Below are positions 50,310 to 59,556 of a stretch of 64,000 nucleotides of DNA, piece by piece. Origin of the DNA: Natronococcus amylolyticus DSM 10524 (GTDB lineage Archaea > Halobacteriota > Halobacteria > Halobacteriales > Natrialbaceae); assembly GCF_000337675.1 (NCBI RefSeq), contig NZ_AOIB01000015.1, positions 93,060 through 157,059 of the forward strand, given 5' to 3'. The position numbers and the translations under genes are program-made. The notes beneath the pieces are model-generated. The model was not told where the DNA came from. It saw nothing but the letters and a program-made list of their open reading frames with translations, and ran no database searches. How positions within the stretch are numbered: position 1 is the stretch's first letter; each line of letters begins with the position of its first letter.

Positions 50310-51521
50310 GTGATTGAGCCGCTCTTACTGATCGGCGTACTGGTCGCGGTCTTCGTGGGGTACAACATCGGTGGAGCCACGACCGGCGTCTCGTTTGGCC
50401 CGGCCGTGGGTGCCCAGGTCCTCTCGAAGCTCGGCGCCGCGGCGCTGATGTCGATCTTCTTCTTCATCGGTGGGTGGTTCATCGGGCCGGCCGTCGTCGA
50501 GACGCTCGGCGAGGGGATCATCGAGGAGGAGGGTCTTCTGACCCTCGAGACGGGGATCGCCGTCCTCTTTTTCATCGGACTGGCGCTGTTCCTCGGGAAC
50601 CTCTTCGGTGTGCCGGCATCGACGTCGATGACCGCCGTCGGGGCGATCGCCGGCCTCGGCCTCGCGACCGGGACGCTCAACTGGGCGACGATGGGCGAGA
50701 TCGTCTCCTGGTGGATCGTCGCGCCGATCATCGCGTTCTGGATCAGCGGCGTCATCGGTCGATACTTCTACACGCGGATAAACGAGTGGGTCGCGATCTC
50801 CCGGCGGGATACCTCCCTCTGGACCGTCGATCGATCCTCGACGATCCCGAAGGTCGGCGTCGCCGAGGGGACCGACAGACGCGAGATCACGGGCTCGCTG
50901 ATCGTCGTCGCGATCGGCTGTTACATGGCGTTCAGTTCCGGTGCCTCGAACGTGGCGAACGCCGTCGCGCCGCTGGTCGGCGCCGGGGCACTCGAGTTCG
51001 ACGAGGGGTTCCTCGCCACCTTCTCGAACATGGAGTGGGGTGTGATCATCGCGGGCGTCGCCGTCACCATCGGCGCGTTCACCATCGCTCGGCGAACGCT
51101 CGAGACGATGGGCAACGACATCACGAATCTGCCGCTTACAGCCGCGGTCGTCGTGATGACGGTGTCGGCGACGATCGTCAGCTTGCTGTCGGCGATCGGC
51201 ATCCCCGTTCAGCTGGTGATCGTCGCGACGATGAGTATCGTCGGTCTGGGCTGGGGTCGGGCGACCCGAACGACGACCGTCTCTGACGCCGTTCGAGGCG
51301 AGGGCGACGCCACCGTCTCGGTCGGCGCGTTGACCGCCGAGGAAGAGGGCGAAGCGGCGCCGGCGATCGGCGAGGAACGCCGTGAGGACATCCCGAAGGC
51401 GTCGGATCTGTTCGATCCGTCGACGACGGCACGGGTGATCCTCATCCAGAACTTCGTCCCGGTGCTCGCGACGATCGGGGCCTTCCTCACCTTCCGGTTC
51501 GTTCCGATCTTCGGGTTCTGA
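50310..51521 (+). CDS. PiT-family inorganic phosphate transporter-like protein (1)
   Basis: A 403-residue carrier with about ten to eleven membrane helices in two inverted halves and a cytoplasmic loop (about 300-375). The family signatures are altered: GYNIGGATTG at 17-26 in place of GxNDGANA, and SGASNVANAVAPL at 210-222 in place of HGANDVANAIGPL, so both signature aspartates are missing. It starts at a GTG with TTATCCC about 28 bases upstream. A second, closely related carrier is encoded at 52683-53864 on the other strand. Phosphate as substrate is therefore only a family-based guess. Confidence 0.85.
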   Translation: MIEPLLLIGVLVAVFVGYNIGGATTGVSFGPAVGAQVLSKLGAAALMSIFFFIGGWFIGPAVVETLGEGIIEEEGLLTLETGIAVLFFIGLALFLGNLFGVPASTSMTAVGAIAGLGLATGTLNWATMGEIVSWWIVAPIIAFWISGVIGRYFYTRINEWVAISRRDTSLWTVDRSSTIPKVGVAEGTDRREITGSLIVVAIGCYMAFSSGASNVANAVAPLVGAGALEFDEGFLATFSNMEWGVIIAGVAVTIGAFTIARRTLETMGNDITNLPLTAAVVVMTVSATIVSLLSAIGIPVQLVIVATMSIVGLGWGRATRTTTVSDAVRGEGDATVSVGALTAEEEGEAAPAIGEERREDIPKASDLFDPSTTARVILIQNFVPVLATIGAFLTFRFVPIFGF

Positions 51522-51626
51522 CGGCGAGACTTCCCAACAAACTTGGCCGTCCTCGTCGTTGAACGGACTGATGTACTCGTCTGGAACGACACAGCGGAAC
51601 GCAGTCGAACGGAGGTCGGCGCGCTC

Positions 51627-52118
51627 GTGGCGCTGAGCCCAGTCCGCGTCGACGCCGCCGTCGATCTCGCGTACGGCGCGTTGATTATTCTCTCGATCAT
51701 CCTGATCGCAACGCTCGAGTTCGGCATCGGGATCGCGTTCGGAGTCGGCGTCTTCTCCGCGTACGTCCTCCACGTCGTCTGGAAGATGGCCCGGTTCGAT
51801 CCCGAGTGGATGACCCAGGCCGTCGAGGAGACGGTCGAAGAGGCAGTCGAGGAGTCGGTCGGCGAAACCGTCGGCAAACAGGTCGAAGAAACCGTCGAGG
51901 GCTCGGTCGGCGAAACCGTCGAAGAGGCCGTCGAACGACAGGTCGAGGAGACTGTCGGCGAAACCGTCGAGCGGACGGTCGGCGAAACCGTCGGCAAGCA
52001 GGTCGAGGAGGTACAGGCTCAGGTCAAGGCCGTCGACGAACGCATCGATCGGCGGCCGCGAGCCGAGGAGGTCGAGGAGATCGTCGAGGAGTCCGTCGAG
52101 GACGACGCGAGCGAGTAG
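51627..52118 (+). CDS. Membrane protein with a 16-fold tetrad (Val-every-fourth) repeat
   Basis: A protein of about 163 residues. Two membrane helices (about residues 10-28 and 30-50) are followed by a long charged segment made of sixteen uninterrupted four-residue units such as VEET, VGET, VGKQ, VEEA and VERQ (codons 51822-52013), then a charged C-terminal helix ending in DDASE. It looks like a membrane-anchored rod or coiled coil. The start is uncertain: GTG at 51627 puts the first helix near the N-terminus, while a TTG at 51543 would add 28 unlikely residues. It follows the PiT-like gene on the same strand. Function unknown. Confidence 0.72.
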   Translation: MALSPVRVDAAVDLAYGALIILSIILIATLEFGIGIAFGVGVFSAYVLHVVWKMARFDPEWMTQAVEETVEEAVEESVGETVGKQVEETVEGSVGETVEEAVERQVEETVGETVERTVGETVGKQVEEVQAQVKAVDERIDRRPRAEEVEEIVEESVEDDASE

Positions 52119-52216
52119 CCGGGGGCGTCCGCCTCATACGGATTGCTGTAACGATTTCCCGGCACAACCGCCGCACGGGTCACGGTTACGCCGGTACTGA
52201 CGTACAGTAACCCGTA

Positions 52217-52645
52217 TCAGCGAACGATCGTCACCGGGACGGGGGAGCGCTTCGAGACCGTTTCGGCGACGTTTCCCACAAGGAAGCGGCGGGACGCCCG
52301 ACCTCGGTCCGCCCCGTGGCTCCCGACGACGATCGTATCGTACTCCTCCGCGCGATCGAGGATGTTCCGTGCGGGATGGCCGACGCCGACAACGGTGTCG
52401 ATTGCTCGGTCCCGTTCGGCCGCGATCTCGCGGGCGCGTTCGAACACCGGCTCGGCGCGTCCGGCAGCCGCTTCGTCGAGATCGTCCTCGAGCGTGAGGC
52501 TGACAGCGTCGCCCATCATCATCGACGGAACGCCGACGACGTGCAAAACGGAGACGTCTGCGTCCGGAAAGTTCTCGAGGGCGTAGGCGAGGGCGTGTCC
52601 AGCCTGATCGGAGTCGTCCATCGGGACCAGGATTCGCGAGAGCAT
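52217..52645 (-). CDS. Universal stress protein (UspA family)
   Basis: A 142-residue ATP-binding-type UspA. The N-terminus RILVPMDDSDQAGHALAYAL and the C-terminal nucleotide loop VVGSHGADRGRASRRFLVGN then VAETVSKRSPVPVTIVR match the family (G-x2-G-x9-G-S/T pattern, here G-x2-G-x9). Start ATG at 52645. It lies 37 bases downstream of the second PiT-like gene on the same strand and is probably co-transcribed with it; UspA proteins often regulate neighbouring transporters. Confidence 0.9.
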   Translation of the reverse strand: MLSRILVPMDDSDQAGHALAYALENFPDADVSVLHVVGVPSMMMGDAVSLTLEDDLDEAAAGRAEPVFERAREIAAERDRAIDTVVGVGHPARNILDRAEEYDTIVVGSHGADRGRASRRFLVGNVAETVSKRSPVPVTIVR

Positions 52646-52682
52646 GCGCCGACGTACGCGACCCAGCACCGTAACATCACGG

Positions 52683-53864
52683 TCAGACGACCCCCGGGAC
52701 GAGCGTGAAGAAGCCGTACGCCAGGAGCGTCGACATCGACGGTCCGATGATCCACATCGAGACGTACTTGATGACGGCGCGTGGATTGAATAGATCGCTC
52801 CCGTGGAGCACTTCTTCGGTCTCCGCTTCGCCGATGGCAGGCGCCGGTTTCCCCTCCTTTTCCTCGGCGACGATCACGCCCAGTTCGATATCGCGCTCTC
52901 GGGCCTCATTGTCGCGGGTGACCGCCTCGCGGAAGGTGATCGGTCGGGTCGCTCGGCCCCAGCCGATTCCGACGATCGTCATCACCGTCGCCATCACGAG
53001 GCTGATCGGGATGCCGATGTACGAGAGTGCGGTCGTGATCGTCGACGCCGTTACCATGACAAACAGCGCCGCGAGCAGCGGAATATCGCTCAGCTCGCCG
53101 CCGACCGAGTCCATCGTCCGGCGGGCGATGGTGAACCCGCCGAGGCCGATCGCGAGGGTCGCGATAATGACTGCGGTGTTTACCTCCAGTCCCGCCTCGC
53201 CGACCAGCGGCGCGGCGGCGTTCGGAACGTTGCTCGCGCCGGCGCTGAACGCCATATAACAGCCGATGGCGAGGACGACAGCGGTGGTGCCGACCTCCGA
53301 CCGGGTCGTGTTCGGGCCGAGTGCCGGTTTCGGAACCGTCCCGCCACGATCGAAGGTTAGCAACGGTCCATCGGTCTTTTCGATCTCTACCCGCCGATTT
53401 ACTTCCGGGTAGACGTACCGACCGATGATGCCGCCGATCCAGAAGCCGATGATCGGCGTCACGACCCACCACGAGATGATCTCGGCGATCGTTACGTAGT
53501 TGAGCGTCCCGGTCGCGAGCCCGAGGCCGGCGATCGCGCCGACCGTCGTCATCGACGTCGGCACGGGGACGCCGAAGAGGTTGGCGACAAGGATTCCCAA
53601 CCCGATAAAGAAGAGGACGGCGACCCCCGCCGATAGCGTGAGATCGATCGTAATGATCCCCTCACTGAGCGTCTCCATTACGTTCTGACCGACGGTGATC
53701 CCGCCGAGGAAGACGAAGACGGTCATGATCCCCGCAGCGGTCGTCTTCGTTACGATCCCGGCGCCGACCGACGGCCCCCACGTGATTCCCGTCGAGGAGC
53801 CGCCAATGTTAAAGCCGACAAAAATCGAGGCAATCACCCCGATCAGCAGAAGAGTTTCGACCAT
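52683..53864 (-). CDS. PiT-family inorganic phosphate transporter-like protein (2)
   Basis: A 393-residue paralog of the carrier at 50310. It shares the altered signatures GFNIGGSSTG (17-26) and GASNVPNAAAPLVG (209-222), again without the two aspartates of the canonical ND motifs. The membrane topology and the cytoplasmic loop ending in GKPAPAIGEAETEEVLHGSD parallel the first copy (GEAAPAIGEERREDIPKASD). TATA box CTATTTTAC on the minus strand at 53888-53896. It is followed by the uspA gene. Confidence 0.86.
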   Translation of the reverse strand: MVETLLLIGVIASIFVGFNIGGSSTGITWGPSVGAGIVTKTTAAGIMTVFVFLGGITVGQNVMETLSEGIITIDLTLSAGVAVLFFIGLGILVANLFGVPVPTSMTTVGAIAGLGLATGTLNYVTIAEIISWWVVTPIIGFWIGGIIGRYVYPEVNRRVEIEKTDGPLLTFDRGGTVPKPALGPNTTRSEVGTTAVVLAIGCYMAFSAGASNVPNAAAPLVGEAGLEVNTAVIIATLAIGLGGFTIARRTMDSVGGELSDIPLLAALFVMVTASTITTALSYIGIPISLVMATVMTIVGIGWGRATRPITFREAVTRDNEARERDIELGVIVAEEKEGKPAPAIGEAETEEVLHGSDLFNPRAVIKYVSMWIIGPSMSTLLAYGFFTLVPGVV

Positions 53865-53887
53865 TAGCGAACGGTGTTCGTGTCGTA

Positions 53888-53896
53888 GTAAAATAG
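53888..53896 (-). promoter_or_regulatory. TATA box for the second PiT-like gene
   Basis: CTATTTTAC on the minus strand, 24-32 bases before the ATG at 53864. It is flanked by GTAG and CTAC, giving a small dyad around the box. Confidence 0.6.
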
Positions 53897-53990
53897 CTAC
53901 TGAACTTCTTCTCGTCGGGTGTGGACCGACGTTCGTATCAAACTCCACCCGTCACACCCGATCCCCGGGCCATTGGACGCGCCCAGAGTA

Positions 53991-55847
53991 TCAGACGCCC
54001 CAGAAGAACGCGATCCCCAGCACGGTGACGACCGACAGGAGCAACTGCAGCGGCGCGCCGACCCGGAAGTAGTCGGTGAATCGGTACCCCCCTGGGCCGT
54101 AGACGAACAGGTTCGTCTGGTAGCCGATCGGCCCGAGGAAGGAGGTGCTGGCGGCGAAGGTCACCGCGAAGACGAACGCGAGCGGGTTCGCGCCGATCCC
54201 CGCGGCCGCGGCCGCTCCGACGGGAACCATCAGGACGACGCTCGCGTTGTTGCTGACGACCTCAGTTATCAGCCCCGTGGCGATGTAGAACAGCCAGAGG
54301 ACGACGATCGTGGGCAGGAACCCCGCCGTCGAGACGACCAGCCACGCGAGGTAGGTCGCGGCGCCCGATCCCTCGAGGGCGATCCCCAGCGGGATCACGC
54401 CCGCCAGCAGGAAGATGACGTCCCACTCGACGGCGTCGTACAGTTCGTTGGGCTTGAGGACGCCAGTGACGACCATCGCGACGACGCCCGCGAGCGACGA
54501 TAGGAGGATGGGGTACAGCTCGAGGGCGGCGACGGCGACGACGCCGATCATGATCGCGACGGCGATGGGCGCCTTGTCGGCGCGGTAGTCGGGACGAGGG
54601 GGTTCGCGGGCGACGATCACGTCCTCCCGGCGCGAGAGCCGATCGAGCGTCTCCGGCGGAGCCTGGACGAGCAGCGTGTCGCCGACGCCAAGTCGGCGGC
54701 CGACGATCCGTTCGTTGACGAGTTCGCCGCGGCGCCGAAGCCCGAGGACGGCCGCGCCGAACTCCTCGCGGAACGACTCCGGGTCGAGGCGCTCGCCGAC
54801 GAGCCGGGAGTCGAGCGAGACGACCAGCTCCGTGACGATCCCCGTCTCGTCGTCCGTCGAGAGGTCGACCACCGAGTCGGGCTTGCCGACGTGCTCGACG
54901 CCGTCGAGGTCTTCGAGGGCAGTGATCGCCTCCCGTTCGGTGCGGACGACGAGGACGTCACCCTCCCGCAGCCGGACGTCCTGCCGGGGAGCGACCGAGC
55001 GGTTTCGATTCCGGACGACCTGAACGACGTCGACGGCCGATCCGAAGCGATCGGTCGCGTCGCCGACGGTCTCGCCGGCGAGCGGGGAGCCGGGAACCAC
55101 CGCGACTTCGGCGACGTAGTCGCCGACCGCGTACTCCTCTAAGTAGTCCGCCCGCGGCGGCACCCGCTCGGGGATGAGGTAGTGGCCGACGACGATCAGG
55201 TACAGCGCCCCGGTGACGACGACGATCGCGCCGAGCTGTGTGAACTCGAACATCGAGAACGCGTGGAGTTCGGGGTACTCCTCGCCCAGTCGACCGCTGA
55301 TGTCGCTCGCGAGCAGGTTCGTCGACGTGCCGATCAGCGTGAGCATTCCGCCGACCTGGGAGGCGTACGACAGCGGGATCAGCAGTTTGGAGGGCGAGGT
55401 TCCGCCCCGGTTCGCGACGTCGGTGACGACCGGGACGAGCAGGGCGACGATCGGCGTGTTGTTCAGAAAGCCCGAGGCGGGGCTCGTCGCGAGCACGGTC
55501 GCGAACAGCTGTTTGTGGACGCTGTCGCCCGCGTAGGCGGCCATCCGTCGGCCGAGTTCCTGGACGAGTCCCGTGCGGGCGACCCCGCCGCTCAGGATCA
55601 ACATCGCGAGCACCGTGATCGTCGCGTCGTTCGAAAAGCCCGAGACGCCGGTGCTCGGATCGACCCCGGTCCAGGGCTCGAGCACGACCAGCACGACGAT
55701 GAGCAAGATTGCGGTGACGTCGATCGGCAGCCGTTCGGTGAGAAAGAGAACGAGCGCGAGGGCGACGACGCCGAGGACGACGAAGATGTCCGTCGTCAGC
55801 TCCGGCTGGGTCGTCACGTCCTGGGCGAGCACCAGGGGCTCCGGCAT
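53991..55847 (-). CDS. SLC13 (DASS) family permease with two RCK_C domains
   Basis: A 618-residue sodium-coupled anion carrier. Two sets of membrane helices flank a cytoplasmic portion (about 215-395) with two TrkA-C/RCK_C regulatory domains (VAVVPGSPLAGETVGDATDR and LVVSLDSRLVGERLDPESFR). Carrier motifs include SGFLNNTPIVALLVPVV, LIGTSTNLLASD and, in the second half, TEVVSNNASVVLMVPVG and FLGPIGYQTNLFVYGPGGY. Sulfate, citrate or dicarboxylates are the known substrates of the family. It sits among other ion transporters. Confidence 0.9.
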   Translation of the reverse strand: MPEPLVLAQDVTTQPELTTDIFVVLGVVALALVLFLTERLPIDVTAILLIVVLVVLEPWTGVDPSTGVSGFSNDATITVLAMLILSGGVARTGLVQELGRRMAAYAGDSVHKQLFATVLATSPASGFLNNTPIVALLVPVVTDVANRGGTSPSKLLIPLSYASQVGGMLTLIGTSTNLLASDISGRLGEEYPELHAFSMFEFTQLGAIVVVTGALYLIVVGHYLIPERVPPRADYLEEYAVGDYVAEVAVVPGSPLAGETVGDATDRFGSAVDVVQVVRNRNRSVAPRQDVRLREGDVLVVRTEREAITALEDLDGVEHVGKPDSVVDLSTDDETGIVTELVVSLDSRLVGERLDPESFREEFGAAVLGLRRRGELVNERIVGRRLGVGDTLLVQAPPETLDRLSRREDVIVAREPPRPDYRADKAPIAVAIMIGVVAVAALELYPILLSSLAGVVAMVVTGVLKPNELYDAVEWDVIFLLAGVIPLGIALEGSGAATYLAWLVVSTAGFLPTIVVLWLFYIATGLITEVVSNNASVVLMVPVGAAAAAGIGANPLAFVFAVTFAASTSFLGPIGYQTNLFVYGPGGYRFTDYFRVGAPLQLLLSVVTVLGIAFFWGV

Positions 55848-55933
55848 ACTGCGTTTTCACTCACACCCGATAGGTAACAGTTCCGACGGACGCCGGACGG
55901 TCGGCGTTCGATGGCGGTCGCCGAAACCGTCGC

Positions 55934-55940
55934 CTTTACT
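55934..55940 (+). promoter_or_regulatory. TATA box for hisA
   Basis: CTTTACT lies 27-33 bases before the hisA ATG at 55967. Confidence 0.5.
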
Positions 55941-55966
55941 CGCCTCGGCCGCCGATCTCGGGTAGC

Positions 55967-56710
55967 ATGACAGCCGACGCGAGCGACGACGAGTTCGAGG
56001 TGATCCCCGCGGTAGACGTCCAGAACGGCGAGGTCGTCCAGCTGGTCCAGGGCGAGCGCGGCACCGAGAAGACGTACGGTGACCCCATCGAGGCCGCCGA
56101 GCGCTGGATCGACACCGGCGCCGAGACGCTCCACCTCGTCGACCTCGACGGCGCCTTCGAGGGCGAGCGGGCCAACGCCGACGCGATCGACGCGGTGATC
56201 GACGCCGTCGACGTCCCCACGCAGCTAGGCGGGGGCATTCGGACTGCCGACGACGCCGTCGACCTGCTCGAGCGCGGCGTCGATCGGGTCATCCTCGGAA
56301 CGGCGGCCGTCGAGAACCCGGATATCGTCGCCGAGATCAGCGAGGAGCATCCCGACAGCGTGGTCGTCAGCCTCGACGCGAAAGACGGCGAGGTCGTCGT
56401 CGAGGGCTGGACCCAGGGTGCCGGCGTGACACCCGTCGAGGCCGCCGAACGGTACGCGGAGCTTGGCGCGGCCGCGATCCTCTTTACGAACGTCGACGTA
56501 GAGGGCCAGCTGGAGGGCGTCGCCACCGATCCCGTCGAGGAGCTGGTCGAGGCGACCGAGATTCCGGTGATCGCCAGCGGCGGGGTCGCGACCCTCGAGG
56601 ACGTACAGGCGCTCGAGAAGACCGGCGCGGCCGCGGTCGTGGTCGGCAGCGCGCTGTACGAGGGCAACTTCACGCTCGAGGAGGCGCAGGCGGTAGTCGC
56701 CGAGGACTAA
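55967..56710 (+). CDS. hisA: 1-(5-phosphoribosyl)-5-[(5-phosphoribosylamino)methylideneamino]imidazole-4-carboxamide isomerase HisA
   Basis: A 247-residue (beta/alpha)8 barrel of histidine biosynthesis. The first catalytic aspartate is in VIPAVDVQNGEVVQLVQGE, the second in VEGQLEGVATD-type strand 5 (LFTNVDVEGQLEGVATDPVE). Phosphate-binding motifs are QLGGGIRTADD and PVIASGGVATLEDV with VVVGSALYEGNFT. It stands alone; hisB, the other his gene here, is 2.2 kb downstream beyond trkH, so the pathway genes are scattered as is usual in haloarchaea. Confidence 0.97.
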   Translation: MTADASDDEFEVIPAVDVQNGEVVQLVQGERGTEKTYGDPIEAAERWIDTGAETLHLVDLDGAFEGERANADAIDAVIDAVDVPTQLGGGIRTADDAVDLLERGVDRVILGTAAVENPDIVAEISEEHPDSVVVSLDAKDGEVVVEGWTQGAGVTPVEAAERYAELGAAAILFTNVDVEGQLEGVATDPVEELVEATEIPVIASGGVATLEDVQALEKTGAAAVVVGSALYEGNFTLEEAQAVVAED

Positions 56711-56723
56711 CCGCGCCCGTCGG

Positions 56724-58253
56724 CTACGACTTCCAGAACGCCGGCGTGAGAAGAACGAGCACCGGGATGATCTCGATGCGGCCGATCCACATCATGATCA
56801 CCATCACGGCTCGAGAGGTGACCGAGAAGCCGGCGTAGTTATCGAGCGGGCCGGCCCGCTCGAAGGCGGGGCCGATGTTGAGGAAGATCGACGCCGAGGC
56901 ACCCATCGCCTCGAACTCGCCGACGGGGTCGGCAGTCCGGGCCGCGTCGACGACCACGAAGATCGTCAGCAGGAAGAAGAGCACGAGCGTGAGCAGGATG
57001 TAGGCGTAGATGTCCCGCACCGTCTCCTCGTCGACGACCTCGTTGCCGAGCCGAAGCGGGCGGATCGCCTCCGGGTGGACCGACGTGAAGAGGCTCCGTC
57101 GGAACGCCTTCAGCGTCACCAGCCAGCGCAGCGACTTGATCGAGCAGGTCGTCGAGCCGGCCATCCCGCCGATAAACATACAGAGAAACAGCAGGTGCTT
57201 CGCGCCGGGGCCCCAGAGATCGAAGTCCGTCGACGCGTAGCCGGTCGTCGTCACCAGCGAGGCAACGTTGAACACCCCGTGGCGGATCGTCGGCTCGAGA
57301 CCCGTGTTGACGTCGGGATCCAGCAGGAGGATCGCCACGACCAGCGCGGCGAAAAACGCCAGCACGCCGACGTAGAAGCGAAACTCCTGGGACTCGAGCG
57401 GGCGGCGGTAGTCGCCCTGCGTGACGTAGTACAGGAGGACGAAGTTCGTCGATCCGAGCACCATGAAGGGGATGATCGCCCACTGGACGGCCGGCGAGAA
57501 GGCGCTGGCGCTGCCGGGCTCCGGCGAGAAGCCCGCGGTGGCGACGCTCGTCATCGCGTGGGAGACGGCGTTGAACGGGCCCATGTTAGGACCGAGCCCC
57601 GCGAGGTGAAGCGCGTAGAACGTCGCGGCCGCGAGCAGCGTGAGGCCGACGTACAGCCCCCAGATGAGCCGGGCGGTGTCGCTGATGTGGGGACGCAGTT
57701 TGCGGACGTTTCGGGTCTGAGACTCGGTCTCCATCAGCTGAGCGCCACCGACCATCAGGTTCGAGAGCAGTCCGATCGCGACGATCAGGATACCGAGGCC
57801 GCCGAGCCACTGGATCAGCTGGCGCCAGAGCATGATCGCACGCGACTGGTTCTCGAAGTCCCAGCCGCTCATCACGGTCGCACCCGTCGTCGTGAGCCCG
57901 CTCGTGCTCTCGAACAGGGCGTTGACCGGGCCGCCAACCCCGCCGTAGAACGCCGATTGCGGACCGGCCGCGAGCCCGGCCAACAGGAAGGGGACGGCGC
58001 CGACCGCCGCGACGCCGAGCCAGGTGATCGCGACCATCAGAAACGCCTCCCGCTGGCCGAGCGAGCGCTCCTCGGAGAGGGACTCGAGTGCGAGTCCGAT
58101 CGCCGCCGTGAGGACGATTGCGACCAGAAACGGGATTGGGTCGTCGCCGTCGAACACGGCGAGCGCCAGCGGAGCCGCTAACGGAACGGCGAGCCACTTG
58201 AGCACCGTCCCCGTGAGGCTACAGCTCGAGCGCCAGTCGACGCGGATCGTCAC
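56724..58253 (-). CDS. trkH: TrkH family potassium uptake protein
   Basis: A 509-residue channel-like K+ transporter of the Trk/Ktr superfamily with four pseudo-repeated M1-P-M2 units. Pore-loop glycines are seen in FESTSGLTTTGATVMSGWDF, SHAMTSVATAGFSPE, ASLVTTTGYASTDFDLWG and NIGPAF near the end. The start is GTG at 58253; GATTATC about 30 bases upstream is the TATA candidate. No trkA regulatory gene is adjacent, so the partner is encoded elsewhere. Haloarchaea use such systems to keep molar cytoplasmic potassium. Confidence 0.95.
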   Translation of the reverse strand: MTIRVDWRSSCSLTGTVLKWLAVPLAAPLALAVFDGDDPIPFLVAIVLTAAIGLALESLSEERSLGQREAFLMVAITWLGVAAVGAVPFLLAGLAAGPQSAFYGGVGGPVNALFESTSGLTTTGATVMSGWDFENQSRAIMLWRQLIQWLGGLGILIVAIGLLSNLMVGGAQLMETESQTRNVRKLRPHISDTARLIWGLYVGLTLLAAATFYALHLAGLGPNMGPFNAVSHAMTSVATAGFSPEPGSASAFSPAVQWAIIPFMVLGSTNFVLLYYVTQGDYRRPLESQEFRFYVGVLAFFAALVVAILLLDPDVNTGLEPTIRHGVFNVASLVTTTGYASTDFDLWGPGAKHLLFLCMFIGGMAGSTTCSIKSLRWLVTLKAFRRSLFTSVHPEAIRPLRLGNEVVDEETVRDIYAYILLTLVLFFLLTIFVVVDAARTADPVGEFEAMGASASIFLNIGPAFERAGPLDNYAGFSVTSRAVMVIMMWIGRIEIIPVLVLLTPAFWKS

Positions 58254-58353
58254 GTGTACCCGACGGTGTGAGAGGAGGGAAGATAATCGGTTCGGAACGG
58301 AAGCAGGGCGATGAAATCCCTCTCACGCGGGCGCGTTCGAGCGGAGGGAGGAT

Positions 58354-58623
58354 TCAGTCCTGGTTGTGTTCGTGCCCGACGTAGAGTGCGAGGACGTTGA
58401 CCCCGAGCAACACGGAGAACGCGAGCAGGACGGTCGGATCACCGAGGCCACGCGCGAGCAGCGGGAGGTGGACGAACGGGAGGGTGATCGCGGTCCAGAA
58501 CGCGACGAACTGGGCGGGGCCTTTGACCGAGCGAACGAATCGACGACGGTATCGCTCGGGCGTGGACGCGTCCGGGTCGGCGGGCGTAATCGATTCGTTC
58601 GGAAGCGGGGAGTGGTTCGACAT
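58354..58623 (-). CDS. Small membrane protein
   Basis: An 89-residue protein: polar N-terminus (1-30, with PERYRRRFVRSVKGP), then two membrane helices at about 37-55 (QFVAFWTAITLPFVHLPLLA) and 62-82 (PTVLLAFSVLLGVNVLALYV), ending GHEHNQD. The gene is preceded by an unusually A/T-rich stretch (58624-58790) that must contain its promoter. Function unknown. Confidence 0.7.
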   Translation of the reverse strand: MSNHSPLPNESITPADPDASTPERYRRRFVRSVKGPAQFVAFWTAITLPFVHLPLLARGLGDPTVLLAFSVLLGVNVLALYVGHEHNQD

Positions 58624-58885
58624 GGCCAGGAACTACCTCTTTGTATCTCTTACATTCATCATAACTATCATATAAGCCATCGAATATTAGATTAGGTTAG
58701 TTCTATTTTATCGCCGATCCATGCTGGAAGAGACGTTTCGAAACCGTTCCACAACTAGTTAGAAATTTTATAGCCACTTCTGAGAGCCTCGGTCGTGTGA
58801 ACTACACTCATTCGCTGGGAACGACCGCCGCCGCGACCCCGAGCCGAGCGGAACCACCTTGTACCGGCGGCGGCATCGATCCACC

Positions 58886-59473
58886 ATGAGCGAGCGAACG
58901 GCGACGGTAACCCGTGAGACGAGCGAGACGACCATCGACTGCACCCTCGCGATCGACGGCAGCGGCGACGCAGAGGTCGAAACGGGTGTCGGCTTCTTCG
59001 ATCACATGCTGAGCGCGCTCGCCAAACACGGGCTGTTCGACCTCGAGGTCGACTGTGACGGCGACCTCGAGATCGACGACCATCACACGGTCGAGGACGT
59101 CGCGATCGTCGTCGGAACGGCGCTCGACGAGGCACTCGGAGACCGAACGGGGATCGTCCGATACGCCGATCGTCGCGTCCCCCTGGACGAAGCCGTCGCG
59201 GGCGCCGTCGTCGACGTCAGCGGCCGACCCCGGTTTTACTTCGACGGGGCGTTCTCTCAGGACGCGATCGGCGACTTCACGAGCGACATGGCCCGCCACT
59301 TCGGGGAGTCGCTCGCGATGAACGCCGGGCTGACGCTCCACCTCGAGGTCGACGGCGAGAACGCCCACCACGAGGTCGAGGCGCTGTTCAAGGCCCTCGC
59401 CCGCACGCTCGACGACGCGACCCGGGTCGACGACCGTCGGGAGGGGACCCCGAGTACGAAGGGCGCCCTGTAG
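58886..59473 (+). CDS. hisB: Imidazoleglycerol-phosphate dehydratase
   Basis: A 195-residue enzyme of histidine biosynthesis that dehydrates imidazole glycerol phosphate. The metal-binding motifs are [45 protein letters not shown] and the GLD-type ends, forming the 24-mer manganese sites of the family. Monofunctional, without the phosphatase domain of enterobacterial HisB. Start at 58886; nine codons upstream would be basic and atypical. Confidence 0.97.
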   Translation: MSERTATVTRETSETTIDCTLAIDGSGDAEVETGVGFFDHMLSALAKHGLFDLEVDCDGDLEIDDHHTVEDVAIVVGTALDEALGDRTGIVRYADRRVPLDEAVAGAVVDVSGRPRFYFDGAFSQDAIGDFTSDMARHFGESLAMNAGLTLHLEVDGENAHHEVEALFKALARTLDDATRVDDRREGTPSTKGAL

Positions 59474-59522
59474 CGCAGCCTCGGACATCCACCGAGCCAC
59501 CGGCGCGCACCGATCACCGATC

Positions 59523-59530
59523 CTTATACT
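59523..59530 (+). promoter_or_regulatory. TATA box for the ACT-domain gene
   Basis: CTTATACT lies 27-34 bases before the ATG at 59557. Confidence 0.6.
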
Positions 59531-59556
59531 CCGGCCCGCGTACGCCAGGTACGGAC

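Noticed and set aside
58624-58790. Replication origin or recent insertion because of A/T richness
   Set aside because: No Orc1/Cdc6 gene, no origin recognition box repeats and no element ends were seen; a promoter region is the simpler reading.
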